Below are positions 1 to 6,439 of a stretch of DNA of 12,420 bases, one piece after another (the first letter of the stretch is position 1; each line of letters starts with the position of its first letter). This DNA comes from an uncultured Prevotellaceae bacterium (GTDB lineage Bacteria; Bacteroidota; Bacteroidia; Bacteroidales; Bacteroidaceae): assembly GCA_946408305.1 (NCBI GenBank), contig CAMJRQ010000010.1, forward strand, positions 1 through 12,420, given 5' to 3'. The translations under genes and the position numbers were made by a program. Below the pieces are notes generated by a model, which did no database searches, was not told where the DNA came from, and saw only the letters and a list, made by a program, of their open reading frames with translations.

Positions 1-1566
1 TTCCTCATGACGGGACTGGCCATCGTCGTCTACCTCAACCAGACGCCTATGCAGCCCCGCGAACGAGACTATGCCTATGCCGGCTCGTTCTACGCCTTCG
101 CCATCTGGTGCGGACTGGGCGTGGCCGGCGTGGCCGAGGGCCTGAAGAAGCTGCTCCACAGCGAGACCACGGGCGTGGCACTGAGCTGCCTCTGCCTGCT
201 CATACCCCTGCAGATGGCCGGACAGACATGGGACGACCACGACCGCTCGGGACGCTACACCTGCCGCGACTTCGGGCAGAACTACCTCCAGACGCTCGAC
301 CAGACGCGCTATCCCATCATCTTCACCAACGGCGACAACGACACCTTCCCCCTCTGGTACTGCGTCGAGACCGAAGGCATCCGCACCGACGCCCGCGTCT
401 GCAACCTCTCCTATCTGCAGACCGACTGGTACATCGACCAGATGAAGCGCCCGGCCTACGAAAGCCCCGCTGTGCCCATCCACTGGAGCCGACTGCAATA
501 CGTGGCCGGAACGCGCGAGGGAATCTCCGTGCGCCCCGGACTCATCGAGCAGGTGAAGGAATACTATAAGGACGACCCCGAAGCCCTGCGCGAGATGCTG
601 GGCGACGACCCCTACGACCTGAAGAACATCATCGACCACTGGATTCTCAATCCCAACCCCGACCTGCAGGTCTTCCCCACCGACAGCGTCGTGCTCAAGG
701 TGGACAAGGAAGCCGTGCGCCGCAGCGGCATGATGATAGCCGGCGACAGCATCCCCGACGTGATGCACATCAGCCTCAAGGGCAAGCGCGCCGTCTACAA
801 GAGCGAGATGATGATGTACGAGATGCTGGCCCAGTGCAACTGGGAGCGTCCGCTCTACGTGGCCGTCACCGTCGGCGCCAGCAACTACGGCAGCCTGGGC
901 GACAACTTCGTGCAGGAGGGACTGGCCTATCGCATCACGCCCTTCAACACCAAGGAGACGGGCCGCACCGTCGACACCGAGAAGATGTATGACAACATGA
1001 TGAACCGCTACCGCTTCGGCGGAATCGACAACCCCGACATCTACCTCGACGAGACGGTCGCACGCATGTGCCACACCCACCGCCGCATGTTCTCCAAGCT
1101 GGCCAAGCAGCTCATGGACGAGGGCAAGGCCGACAGCGCACTCAACGTGGTGCGCTACGCCGAAAAGGTCATTCCGCCCACCACCGTGCCCCACACCTAC
1201 GCGAGCGGCTCTCTCGAACTGGCCACCACATGGGAGCGACTCGGGCAGAAGGACGAGGCCGAGAAGATTGCCCTCTCCATCGCCAAGACGGCCGGAGAAT
1301 ACATCGAATGGTACCTGAGCATGCCCCTGCGCATGCTCGTCCAGAGCCACGAGGAGTGCATGCTCTACATGTATCAGCTCCACTCGGCTGCCGACATGCT
1401 GCAGCGCATCGGAAGCCAGCAGGCCATCGACCAGATTCAGAAGCTCAACGAATACAACGCCGCACTGCGCAAGCGGCTCTTCGGCGACGAGAAGCCCCAG
1501 GAGCGGCCGGCCACCGACGTGCAAGGCGACGTGGCCAGCCAGCCGATGCTGCCCGCAGCCGAATAG
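1..1566 (+). CDS. DUF2723 family membrane protein (TMEM260-like), C-terminal part
   Basis: The frame is open from base 1 (ttc ctc atg), so this is the 3' part of a longer gene; about 521 codons are visible. Two or three hydrophobic segments come first, around residues 1-10, 28-45 and 58-73 of the visible part. A long soluble region follows, with the signatures YLNQTP-QPRERDY, DFGQNYL, FTNGDNDTFPLWY and NLSYLQTDWYIDQM. These are typical of Bacteroidota DUF2723 proteins, usually about 1000 residues or more, whose N-terminal half is a multi-span GT-C-like membrane domain. The eukaryotic relative TMEM260 is a protein O-mannosyltransferase, so a glycosyltransferase role at the inner membrane is plausible but inferred here. 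The last 150 residues are helical and TPR-like, ending in a low-complexity Pro/Ala/Gln tail. The stop is TAG at 1564-1566, and a stem-loop with a T-tract begins 30 nt later. Family call is firm; acceptor and sugar are unknown. Confidence 0.9.
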   Translation, partial: FLMTGLAIVVYLNQTPMQPRERDYAYAGSFYAFAIWCGLGVAGVAEGLKKLLHSETTGVALSCLCLLIPLQMAGQTWDDHDRSGRYTCRDFGQNYLQTLDQTRYPIIFTNGDNDTFPLWYCVETEGIRTDARVCNLSYLQTDWYIDQMKRPAYESPAVPIHWSRLQYVAGTREGISVRPGLIEQVKEYYKDDPEALREMLGDDPYDLKNIIDHWILNPNPDLQVFPTDSVVLKVDKEAVRRSGMMIAGDSIPDVMHISLKGKRAVYKSEMMMYEMLAQCNWERPLYVAVTVGASNYGSLGDNFVQEGLAYRITPFNTKETGRTVDTEKMYDNMMNRYRFGGIDNPDIYLDETVARMCHTHRRMFSKLAKQLMDEGKADSALNVVRYAEKVIPPTTVPHTYASGSLELATTWERLGQKDEAEKIALSIAKTAGEYIEWYLSMPLRMLVQSHEECMLYMYQLHSAADMLQRIGSQQAIDQIQKLNEYNAALRKRLFGDEKPQERPATDVQGDVASQPMLPAAE

Positions 1567-1595
1567 CATTAGACAGATTATTGAAAGAGAGAGAG

Positions 1596-1691
1596 AACTA
1601 CGAGTTTTACGAATTACACAAACCAGCCCTTTGCAGCACGTGAACGTCACGGGAACCATTCGGCTTAATTCGCGAAACTCGTAGTTTTTTT
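1596..1691 (+). terminator. Long stem-loop with T-tract; possible terminator, attenuator or palindromic repeat
   Basis: The left arm is 1596-1607 plus 1610-1616 and the right arm is 1666-1672 plus 1675-1686. They pair perfectly over 12 bp and 7 bp, interrupted by one 2x2 internal mismatch (TA against CG). The right arm runs into seven T residues at 1685-1691. The 49-nt loop contains its own 5-bp hairpin, CGTGA (1639-1643) with TCACG (1647-1651). A purine GA tract at 1583-1595 could extend the stem by G-U and A-U pairs against the T-tract. The position fits a terminator for the DUF2723 gene, but the loop is far longer than in ordinary intrinsic terminators. The T-tract ends only 20 nt before the deacetylase start, so it could also attenuate transcription into deacetylase-queG. 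No TAnnTTTG promoter is visible between it and that gene. Confidence 0.65.
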
Positions 1692-1711
1692 ATTACCGCA
1701 ATCAGGACTCC

Positions 1712-2326
1712 ATGTTCATCGAGCAGCCCACATCCTTCCTGCGCTGGATATATCCCCACGCCATGTGGCGCATCAATCCCCGCGAGCGGGCCGTCTATCT
1801 GACCTTCGACGACGGACCCATCCCCGAGGCCACGCCCTTCATCCTCGACGTGCTCGACCGCTTCGGAGCCCGCGCCACCTTCTTCATGGTGGGCGACAAC
1901 GTCCACAAATACCCCCATCTGCTCGACGAGGTGCGCCGCCGCGGCCACCGCATCGGGAACCACACCTACAACCACATCGGCGGCTTCCGCTGGAAGACGT
2001 GGATCTATCTGGCCAACGTGAAGATGGCCCAGCAACTGCTCCAGACCGACCTCTTCCGCCCGCCCCACGGATGGATGACGCGCATGCAATATAAGGTGCT
2101 GCGCCACTGCGGCATGCGCATCGTCATGTGGGACGTCGTCACGCGCGACTACAGCCGACTGCTCACGGCCGACGACGTGGTGCGCAACGTCCGACGCTAC
2201 ACACGCCCCGGCAGCATCATCACCTTCCACGACTCGCTCAAGAGCATCGACAAGCTCAAGCACGCCCTGCCCGAGGCGCTCCAATGGCTGCGCGACAACG
2301 GATATGAGTTCCGCACCATTGAATAG
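1712..2326 (+). CDS. Polysaccharide deacetylase family protein (NodB homology domain)
   Basis: The 204-residue protein is essentially one NodB domain (carbohydrate esterase 4), a metal-dependent enzyme that removes N- or O-acetyl groups from glycans such as peptidoglycan or GlcNAc polymers. All five motifs are visible: TFDDGP (31-36, base Asp33 and metal Asp34), HTYNH (84-88, metal histidines His84 and His88), RPPHG (116-120), MWD (139-141) and TFHDS (171-175, catalytic His173). It should therefore be active. There is no clear signal peptide; the N-terminus only has a short Trp/Tyr/Pro-rich stretch, so the site of action is uncertain. The ATG at 1712 has AGGA four bases upstream and the domain begins soon after, which supports this start. 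The 3' end overlaps queG by 23 nt in another frame, suggesting translational coupling. Substrate unknown. Confidence 0.92.
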   Translation: MFIEQPTSFLRWIYPHAMWRINPRERAVYLTFDDGPIPEATPFILDVLDRFGARATFFMVGDNVHKYPHLLDEVRRRGHRIGNHTYNHIGGFRWKTWIYLANVKMAQQLLQTDLFRPPHGWMTRMQYKVLRHCGMRIVMWDVVTRDYSRLLTADDVVRNVRRYTRPGSIITFHDSLKSIDKLKHALPEALQWLRDNGYEFRTIE

Positions 2327-3224
2327 CGCCCGCCTCAAGGCCGAGGCTCGGCGTCTGGGTTTCATGGCCTGCGGGCTGAGCCGTGCCCACGACGTGCCGG
2401 CCGACGTCCGTGCCCGCTATCTCGAATGGCTCGCTCAGGGTCGCCAGGCCTCGATGCACTATCTCGAGCGCCACCAGGAGCTGCGTTTCAGCCCCTCGAA
2501 GCTCGTGCCGGGCGTCAAGACCATCGTCTCGCTCGCCCTCAGCTATCATCCTGCCGGACGCCCCATTCAGCCCGCCTTGGCCTGGTATGCCCAGGGCGAA
2601 GACTACCACCGTCTCATGCACCGTCTGATGAAGGAACTGATGCGCAGCGTGGGCGCCAGCGGACGATGCTTCACCGACTCGGCCCCAGTCTTGGAGCGCT
2701 ACTGGGCCTGCCAATCGGGCCTCGGCTTCGTGGGGCGCCACCGCCAGCTGGTCATCCCCGGCGCGGGCTCGGCCTTCTTCCTGGGCGAACTGCTCCTGCT
2801 GGAGGAGGCCGACGAATACGACCAGCCCCTCTCCCCCGCCCTCGGCTGCGGCACGTGCCAGCGCTGCCTCCAGGCCTGCCCCACCCACGCCATCACCCCG
2901 CAGGGCATGGATGCCCGCCGCTGCCTCTCCTATCTGACCATCGAGCACCAAGGCCCCCTCCCCGCCGAGGCCGCACCGCTGCTCGGGGAGTGTTTCTACG
3001 GCTGCGACCGCTGCCTGCGGGCCTGCCCCCATCTGCACGCTCCCTCCGAGCCGCGCTCCGAGCTGCGCCCCTCGGCCGAACTGCTGAGCATGGGAGCCGC
3101 CGACTGGGCTGCGCTCTCGGCCGAGCAATACGAACGTCTCTTCGCCCACAGCGCCGTGCGCCGTGCCGGCTTTGAAGGGCTGCGACGCAACATCGCCAGC
3201 CAGCGGGAGGGAGACAAAACGTAA
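2304..3224 (+). CDS. queG: Epoxyqueuosine reductase QueG
   Basis: This cytoplasmic, cobalamin-dependent iron-sulfur enzyme performs the last step of queuosine synthesis, reducing epoxyqueuosine to queuosine at tRNA position 34. In the 306-residue protein, FTDSAPVLER (123-132) carries the expected general acid Asp125. GLGFVGRH (139-146) matches the usual GLGW-GKN segment, with RH in place of KN. The first 4Fe-4S motif is Cys182-185-188-192 followed by Pro. RRCLSYLTIE (Cys207) and YGCDRCLRACP (Cys234, 237, 241) supply the second cluster. The length fits the short form found in many Bacteroidota, without the C-terminal HEAT-like extension. The ATG lies inside the deacetylase gene; the next in-frame ATG is at codon 21, inside the conserved N-terminus, so 2304 is preferred. 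Co-transcription with the deacetylase is likely, but no functional link is known. Confidence 0.95.
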   Translation: MSSAPLNSARLKAEARRLGFMACGLSRAHDVPADVRARYLEWLAQGRQASMHYLERHQELRFSPSKLVPGVKTIVSLALSYHPAGRPIQPALAWYAQGEDYHRLMHRLMKELMRSVGASGRCFTDSAPVLERYWACQSGLGFVGRHRQLVIPGAGSAFFLGELLLLEEADEYDQPLSPALGCGTCQRCLQACPTHAITPQGMDARRCLSYLTIEHQGPLPAEAAPLLGECFYGCDRCLRACPHLHAPSEPRSELRPSAELLSMGAADWAALSAEQYERLFAHSAVRRAGFEGLRRNIASQREGDKT

Positions 3225-3265
3225 CCCCTGCGCTCACATAGCAAAACATCGCTTTTACAGGCTCG

Positions 3266-3324
3266 TTACACCACGGCGTAATCGTTTTACACCGTGGTGT
3301 AAAAGTTTTACACGCTGGGTGTAA
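3266..3324. repeat. Three tandem imperfect palindromes, 21-bp period, between convergent genes
   Basis: Three units of the form TTACACC-NN-GGTGTAA begin at 3266, 3287 and 3308, spaced exactly 21 bp. Unit 1 (3266-3281) has one mismatch in a 7-bp stem. Unit 2 (3285-3304) is perfect, TTTTACACC-GT-GGTGTAAAA. Unit 3 (3308-3324) has a 6-bp stem and a 5-nt loop. A further half-like TTACAGG starts at 3255. The block sits between the 3' ends of queG (plus) and the MBOAT gene (minus). Unit 2 with its flanking A and T runs could act as a bidirectional terminator. The strict spacing and repeated unit also fit a REP-like intergenic repeat, or phased binding sites about two helical turns apart. Structure is directly visible; role is inferred. 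Confidence 0.8.
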
Positions 3325-3381
3325 TGGACAAAACACTGCGGGACAGAAAACACTGAGGCGGGGCAATTTCCCGATCGTCGC

Positions 3382-5253
3382 TCAGAACTGGAAATAGATG
3401 AAGGGCTGCATCTCGGCCGTGACGAACTGGTAGACCACGAAGACCGTGGCCAGCACGGCCAGCGCCATGACGGGCAGCGGCAGCGAGGCAAAGCCAAGAC
3501 GGTAGCGGCGCTTCCAGTCGGCTGGCAGCCAATGGATTATCATGCCCAGAAGGAAGAGCAGGAAGACCTTGTGATAGGCCACGCAGATGGGCCACACGTT
3601 GGTGTCCCACCTGTGGCCGATGGCCTCAATCATCTCGGTGGCTATGCGCCAGGCCGTCTCGTTGGCCACGGCGGGGTCGAGGTTGGAGCCCGAGCGGAAG
3701 AAGAGGCGCGTGAAGGTGATGAAGGTGAACGTCACCGCGATGCTCCACGCCCGGTTCATCACCGCCGAGCCGGGCACGCTGGTGCGGCGGAAGGCCCACC
3801 TCACCCAGGCGCTCAGGCAGATGAAAGCCACGAAGCAGAGCAGCACGTTCCACAGCGCGGCGGGCGTGAAGCGGGCCAGCAGGCACAGCACGAGGGTGAA
3901 CGACGTGGCCCACAGGGCACGGGCGAGGGCCGACATGTCGCGCCAGAACTTGTAGACAATCATGCCCACGCCGTTCAGTCCGCCCCACACCATGAAGTTG
4001 CACGAGGCGCCGTGCCACAGTCCGCCCAGCACCATCGTAATCATCGAATTCAGGTTGGCATAGATATGCCTGCGCCGCTCGGGATAGCGCCAGGCCGTCC
4101 AGATGACCGAGAGTAGCACCGCGAGCGCCACGAGGGCTATCCACAGGCTGCCGCTCAGGATGAGCGTGGCCAGCGTGATGACGGCAATCCAGAAGTACGT
4201 GGCCCCGGTGACGTTGCGGTTGCCGCCCAGCGGGATGTAGAGGTAGGTCTGGAGCCAGCGCGAGAGCGAGATGTGCCACCGTTTCCAGAAGTTGGAGCAG
4301 TTCTGGGCCTTGTAGGGCGAATTGAAGTTCATGGGCAAGTGGAAGCCCATGAGCAGCGAGAGGCCGATGGCGATGTCGGTGTAGCCCGAGAAGTCGGCAT
4401 AGACTTGGAGCGAATAGGTGAAGAGCGCCATGAGGTTCTCGAAGCCGGTGAAAAAGTGGGGGTTGGCAAAGACGCGGTCGATGAAGTTCACGGCCAGGTA
4501 GTCGGAGAGGACAATCTTCTTGACCAGCCCGTTCAGAATCCAGAAGACGGCGATGCCAAACTGGCGGCGGCTCAGGAAGTAGCGCCGATAGAGCTGCGGG
4601 ATGAAGTCGGAGGCCTTGACGATGGGGCCGGCCACAAGTTGGGGAAAGAAGGTGACGTAGAAGCCGAAGTCCAGAATGTTGCGCACGGGACGGATGAGCC
4701 CGCGATAGACGTCGGCCGTGTAGCTGATGACCTGGAACGTGTAGAACGAGATGCCCACGGGCAGTATGATGCGGTCCACGCTCCAGAAGTGGCTGTGCGT
4801 AAGGCTGTTGGCCGCCTCGGCCGCAATGTTCCTCACCTCCATCTCCAAGCCGAAGAGCTGGTGGAGCATGTCGGCAAAGAAGTAGCTATACTTGAAGTAG
4901 CAGAGCAGGCCCAGGTCGATGAACACGCTCAGCGAGAGCAGGGCTCGGGCACGCCAACGGGAACGCTCGCGCTGCCGGAAGATGAGCTGGGCCAGAAGGA
5001 AGTCGGTGCACGTGACCAGCAGAAGCAGGCCTACGAAGAAGCCGCTCGTCTTGAAATAGAAAAACAGGCTGACCAGAAAGAGATAGGCATTGCGAAGCGC
5101 TTGCTGGTAGCGGAAGGGGCGGCACGTGATGAGCGTGAAGCCCGCAAAGACGAAAGCAAAGAACACCCAGAACTGCAGCTGCGTGAAGAGCAGCGGCGAA
5201 TTGGGGTCGAAGGCCAGGACGGAGCGCAGATAGGCAGTCACATCATTTATCAT
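3382..5253 (-). CDS. MBOAT family membrane O-acyltransferase (AlgI/PatA/DltB-like)
   Basis: A 623-residue polytopic inner-membrane protein of the MBOAT family, which passes acyl groups across the membrane for O-acylation of surface polymers. Known relatives are AlgI (alginate), PatA (peptidoglycan) and DltB (teichoic acid). Visible signatures are TFFPQLVAGPI (201-211), ADFSGYTDIAIG (286-297), FWKRWHISLSRW (322-333, His327), YLYIPLGGNR (337-346) and GGLWHGAS (410-417, the catalytic-type His414). Many hydrophobic spans lie on both sides. The stretch between GGNR and GGLWHG is about 63 residues and contains two extra hydrophobic segments, longer than in AlgI. The ATG at 5253 overlaps the stop of the upstream SGNH gene by 11 nt, indicating translational coupling. 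With the two SGNH proteins it probably forms one acylation machine. Polymer and acyl group (acetyl most likely) cannot be read from sequence. Confidence 0.93.
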   Translation of the reverse strand: MINDVTAYLRSVLAFDPNSPLLFTQLQFWVFFAFVFAGFTLITCRPFRYQQALRNAYLFLVSLFFYFKTSGFFVGLLLLVTCTDFLLAQLIFRQRERSRWRARALLSLSVFIDLGLLCYFKYSYFFADMLHQLFGLEMEVRNIAAEAANSLTHSHFWSVDRIILPVGISFYTFQVISYTADVYRGLIRPVRNILDFGFYVTFFPQLVAGPIVKASDFIPQLYRRYFLSRRQFGIAVFWILNGLVKKIVLSDYLAVNFIDRVFANPHFFTGFENLMALFTYSLQVYADFSGYTDIAIGLSLLMGFHLPMNFNSPYKAQNCSNFWKRWHISLSRWLQTYLYIPLGGNRNVTGATYFWIAVITLATLILSGSLWIALVALAVLLSVIWTAWRYPERRRHIYANLNSMITMVLGGLWHGASCNFMVWGGLNGVGMIVYKFWRDMSALARALWATSFTLVLCLLARFTPAALWNVLLCFVAFICLSAWVRWAFRRTSVPGSAVMNRAWSIAVTFTFITFTRLFFRSGSNLDPAVANETAWRIATEMIEAIGHRWDTNVWPICVAYHKVFLLFLLGMIIHWLPADWKRRYRLGFASLPLPVMALAVLATVFVVYQFVTAEMQPFIYFQF

Positions 5254-6439
5254 AGTCGCGGATGAGGGCGTTATACAACAAGTCGGCCCAGAGCTCGTAG
5301 CCCTGACGCGTGAAGTGGATGTGGTCGGGGCGCATGAGTCCCGCCCTCACCCAGGCCGACGAAGAGCGCAGGCCGCCCATCAGGGCAAAGACGTCGAAGA
5401 CGGCGCCGTCGACCTCGGCAGCCAGTTCGGTCATGGCACGCTGCACGAGCGGCGTGTTCGTGTTCACCTGCCTGCGGCGGCCGCGGATGCTGAACCAGCA
5501 GTCGTTGTTCGTCAGGAAGACAAAGCAGCAGCCGGGGCTTATGCGACGGATGCGCCCGATGAGCCTCCGGTAGTTGGCCTTGAACTGCTCGGCATCGAAC
5601 TGCTGAGGCGCTACGTTGGCATCGTTCACGCCGATGGCCAGCACCACCAGCGCAGGCGGCACGAGGGCCAGCTCGTCCTCCCATCGGGAACAGCGCAGCC
5701 ACGAGTTCAGGCTGGCGCCGTTGATGCCCGAGGTGGTATAGGTGAAGCCCGCCGTGCGCCCCTCAGGCAGCAGGCCGCGCAGGCGGAAAGCGGCGGGGAA
5801 GAGGAGGCGGAGCGTGTCGGCCTCCTGGGGCAGCGCGAAGCGATAGGGCGCTCCCTCAGTGAGCGGCCGGATGGTGTCGGCCAACGAAAGGAGCATCGGT
5901 GCCGGGCCCTCACCCAGGAGGCGGAGCGTATCGGTGCGCCACTGGAGGAGCGAGCCCAGGCTGAGGAGGAGCGATGCCGAGTCGGCCGACTCGATGCTGG
6001 CGCCGCTCAGCCCCAGCGGGAGCGAGGGTTCGCGCTGCGTGCAGCGGGCGGTGAGCCACGTTCCCTCGGGGCGCAACCAGTAGTCCTGCGGCGCATTGGT
6101 CTTGAGCGCGGCAAAGGGGAAGAGCATCCCGCGGTTGCCCGGCTCGAGACCTCCCTCCGAGAGACGGTTCCGCAGACGTGCACTGAAGTGGCCGGCCTGC
6201 ACGTGGCTGCCGCCGATGTGGAGGATGTTGAGCCGTCCGCGCCGCTCGGTGAGCAGCGTGTCCACGAGGCGGTAGAGGCTGTCGAAGCGGGCATGGCTGC
6301 CCGGGAAACGAAGCGAGTCCTGCCCACGTTCTGTGTGGAGACAGGCCGGGGCGTCTATCTCCAGCGGGCGCGGACGTTGGGCCGCCAGCCCGAGGCTCGC
6401 CAGGAGCAACAGGAGGGTCAGTCTAAGGCGTCGAGTCAT
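5243..6439 (-). CDS. Secreted SGNH/GDSL-type hydrolase or acetyltransferase, GGSH variant (SGNH-2)
   Basis: A 398-residue protein with an N-terminal signal sequence (basic RR, then a hydrophobic run ending Ala-Ala-Gln near 19-21), so it is expected in the periplasm. SGNH blocks are visible: LHIGGSHVQAG (73-83) with candidate nucleophile Ser78, SGINGAS (237-243) as block II, LAIGVNDAN (268-275) with Asn272 as block III, and PDHIHFT (371-377) with the Asp372-His375 pair. Block I reads GGSH rather than GDS, so the Asp before the serine is absent. In AlgJ/AlgX, PatB and DltD systems, an SGNH partner receives the acyl group from the MBOAT protein and places it on the polymer; that is the inferred role. 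I chose the ATG at 6439, which begins the signal peptide and overlaps SGNH-1 by 17 nt, over an upstream ATG at 6481 that would add 14 residues inside SGNH-1. Confidence 0.85.
   Translation of the reverse strand: MTRRLRLTLLLLLASLGLAAQRPRPLEIDAPACLHTERGQDSLRFPGSHARFDSLYRLVDTLLTERRGRLNILHIGGSHVQAGHFSARLRNRLSEGGLEPGNRGMLFPFAALKTNAPQDYWLRPEGTWLTARCTQREPSLPLGLSGASIESADSASLLLSLGSLLQWRTDTLRLLGEGPAPMLLSLADTIRPLTEGAPYRFALPQEADTLRLLFPAAFRLRGLLPEGRTAGFTYTTSGINGASLNSWLRCSRWEDELALVPPALVVLAIGVNDANVAPQQFDAEQFKANYRRLIGRIRRISPGCCFVFLTNNDCWFSIRGRRRQVNTNTPLVQRAMTELAAEVDGAVFDVFALMGGLRSSSAWVRAGLMRPDHIHFTRQGYELWADLLYNALIRDYDK

Noticed and set aside
1607..2365. A 252-codon minus-strand frame opposite the deacetylase
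   Set aside because: It is the reverse shadow of a gene with all five NodB motifs and shows no recognisable domain.
2256..3149. A 297-codon minus-strand frame opposite queG
   Set aside because: It is antisense to an intact queG with low-complexity Gly/Ala composition and no promoter.
3266..3324. CRISPR array
   Set aside because: There are only three units with no unique spacers; the units are palindromes separated by a few bases.
3255..3497. Short frames reading through the TTACACC palindromes
   Set aside because: The predicted peptides are only translations of the repeat (recurrent KLLHHGVKRL-like units) and overlap the MBOAT 3' end.
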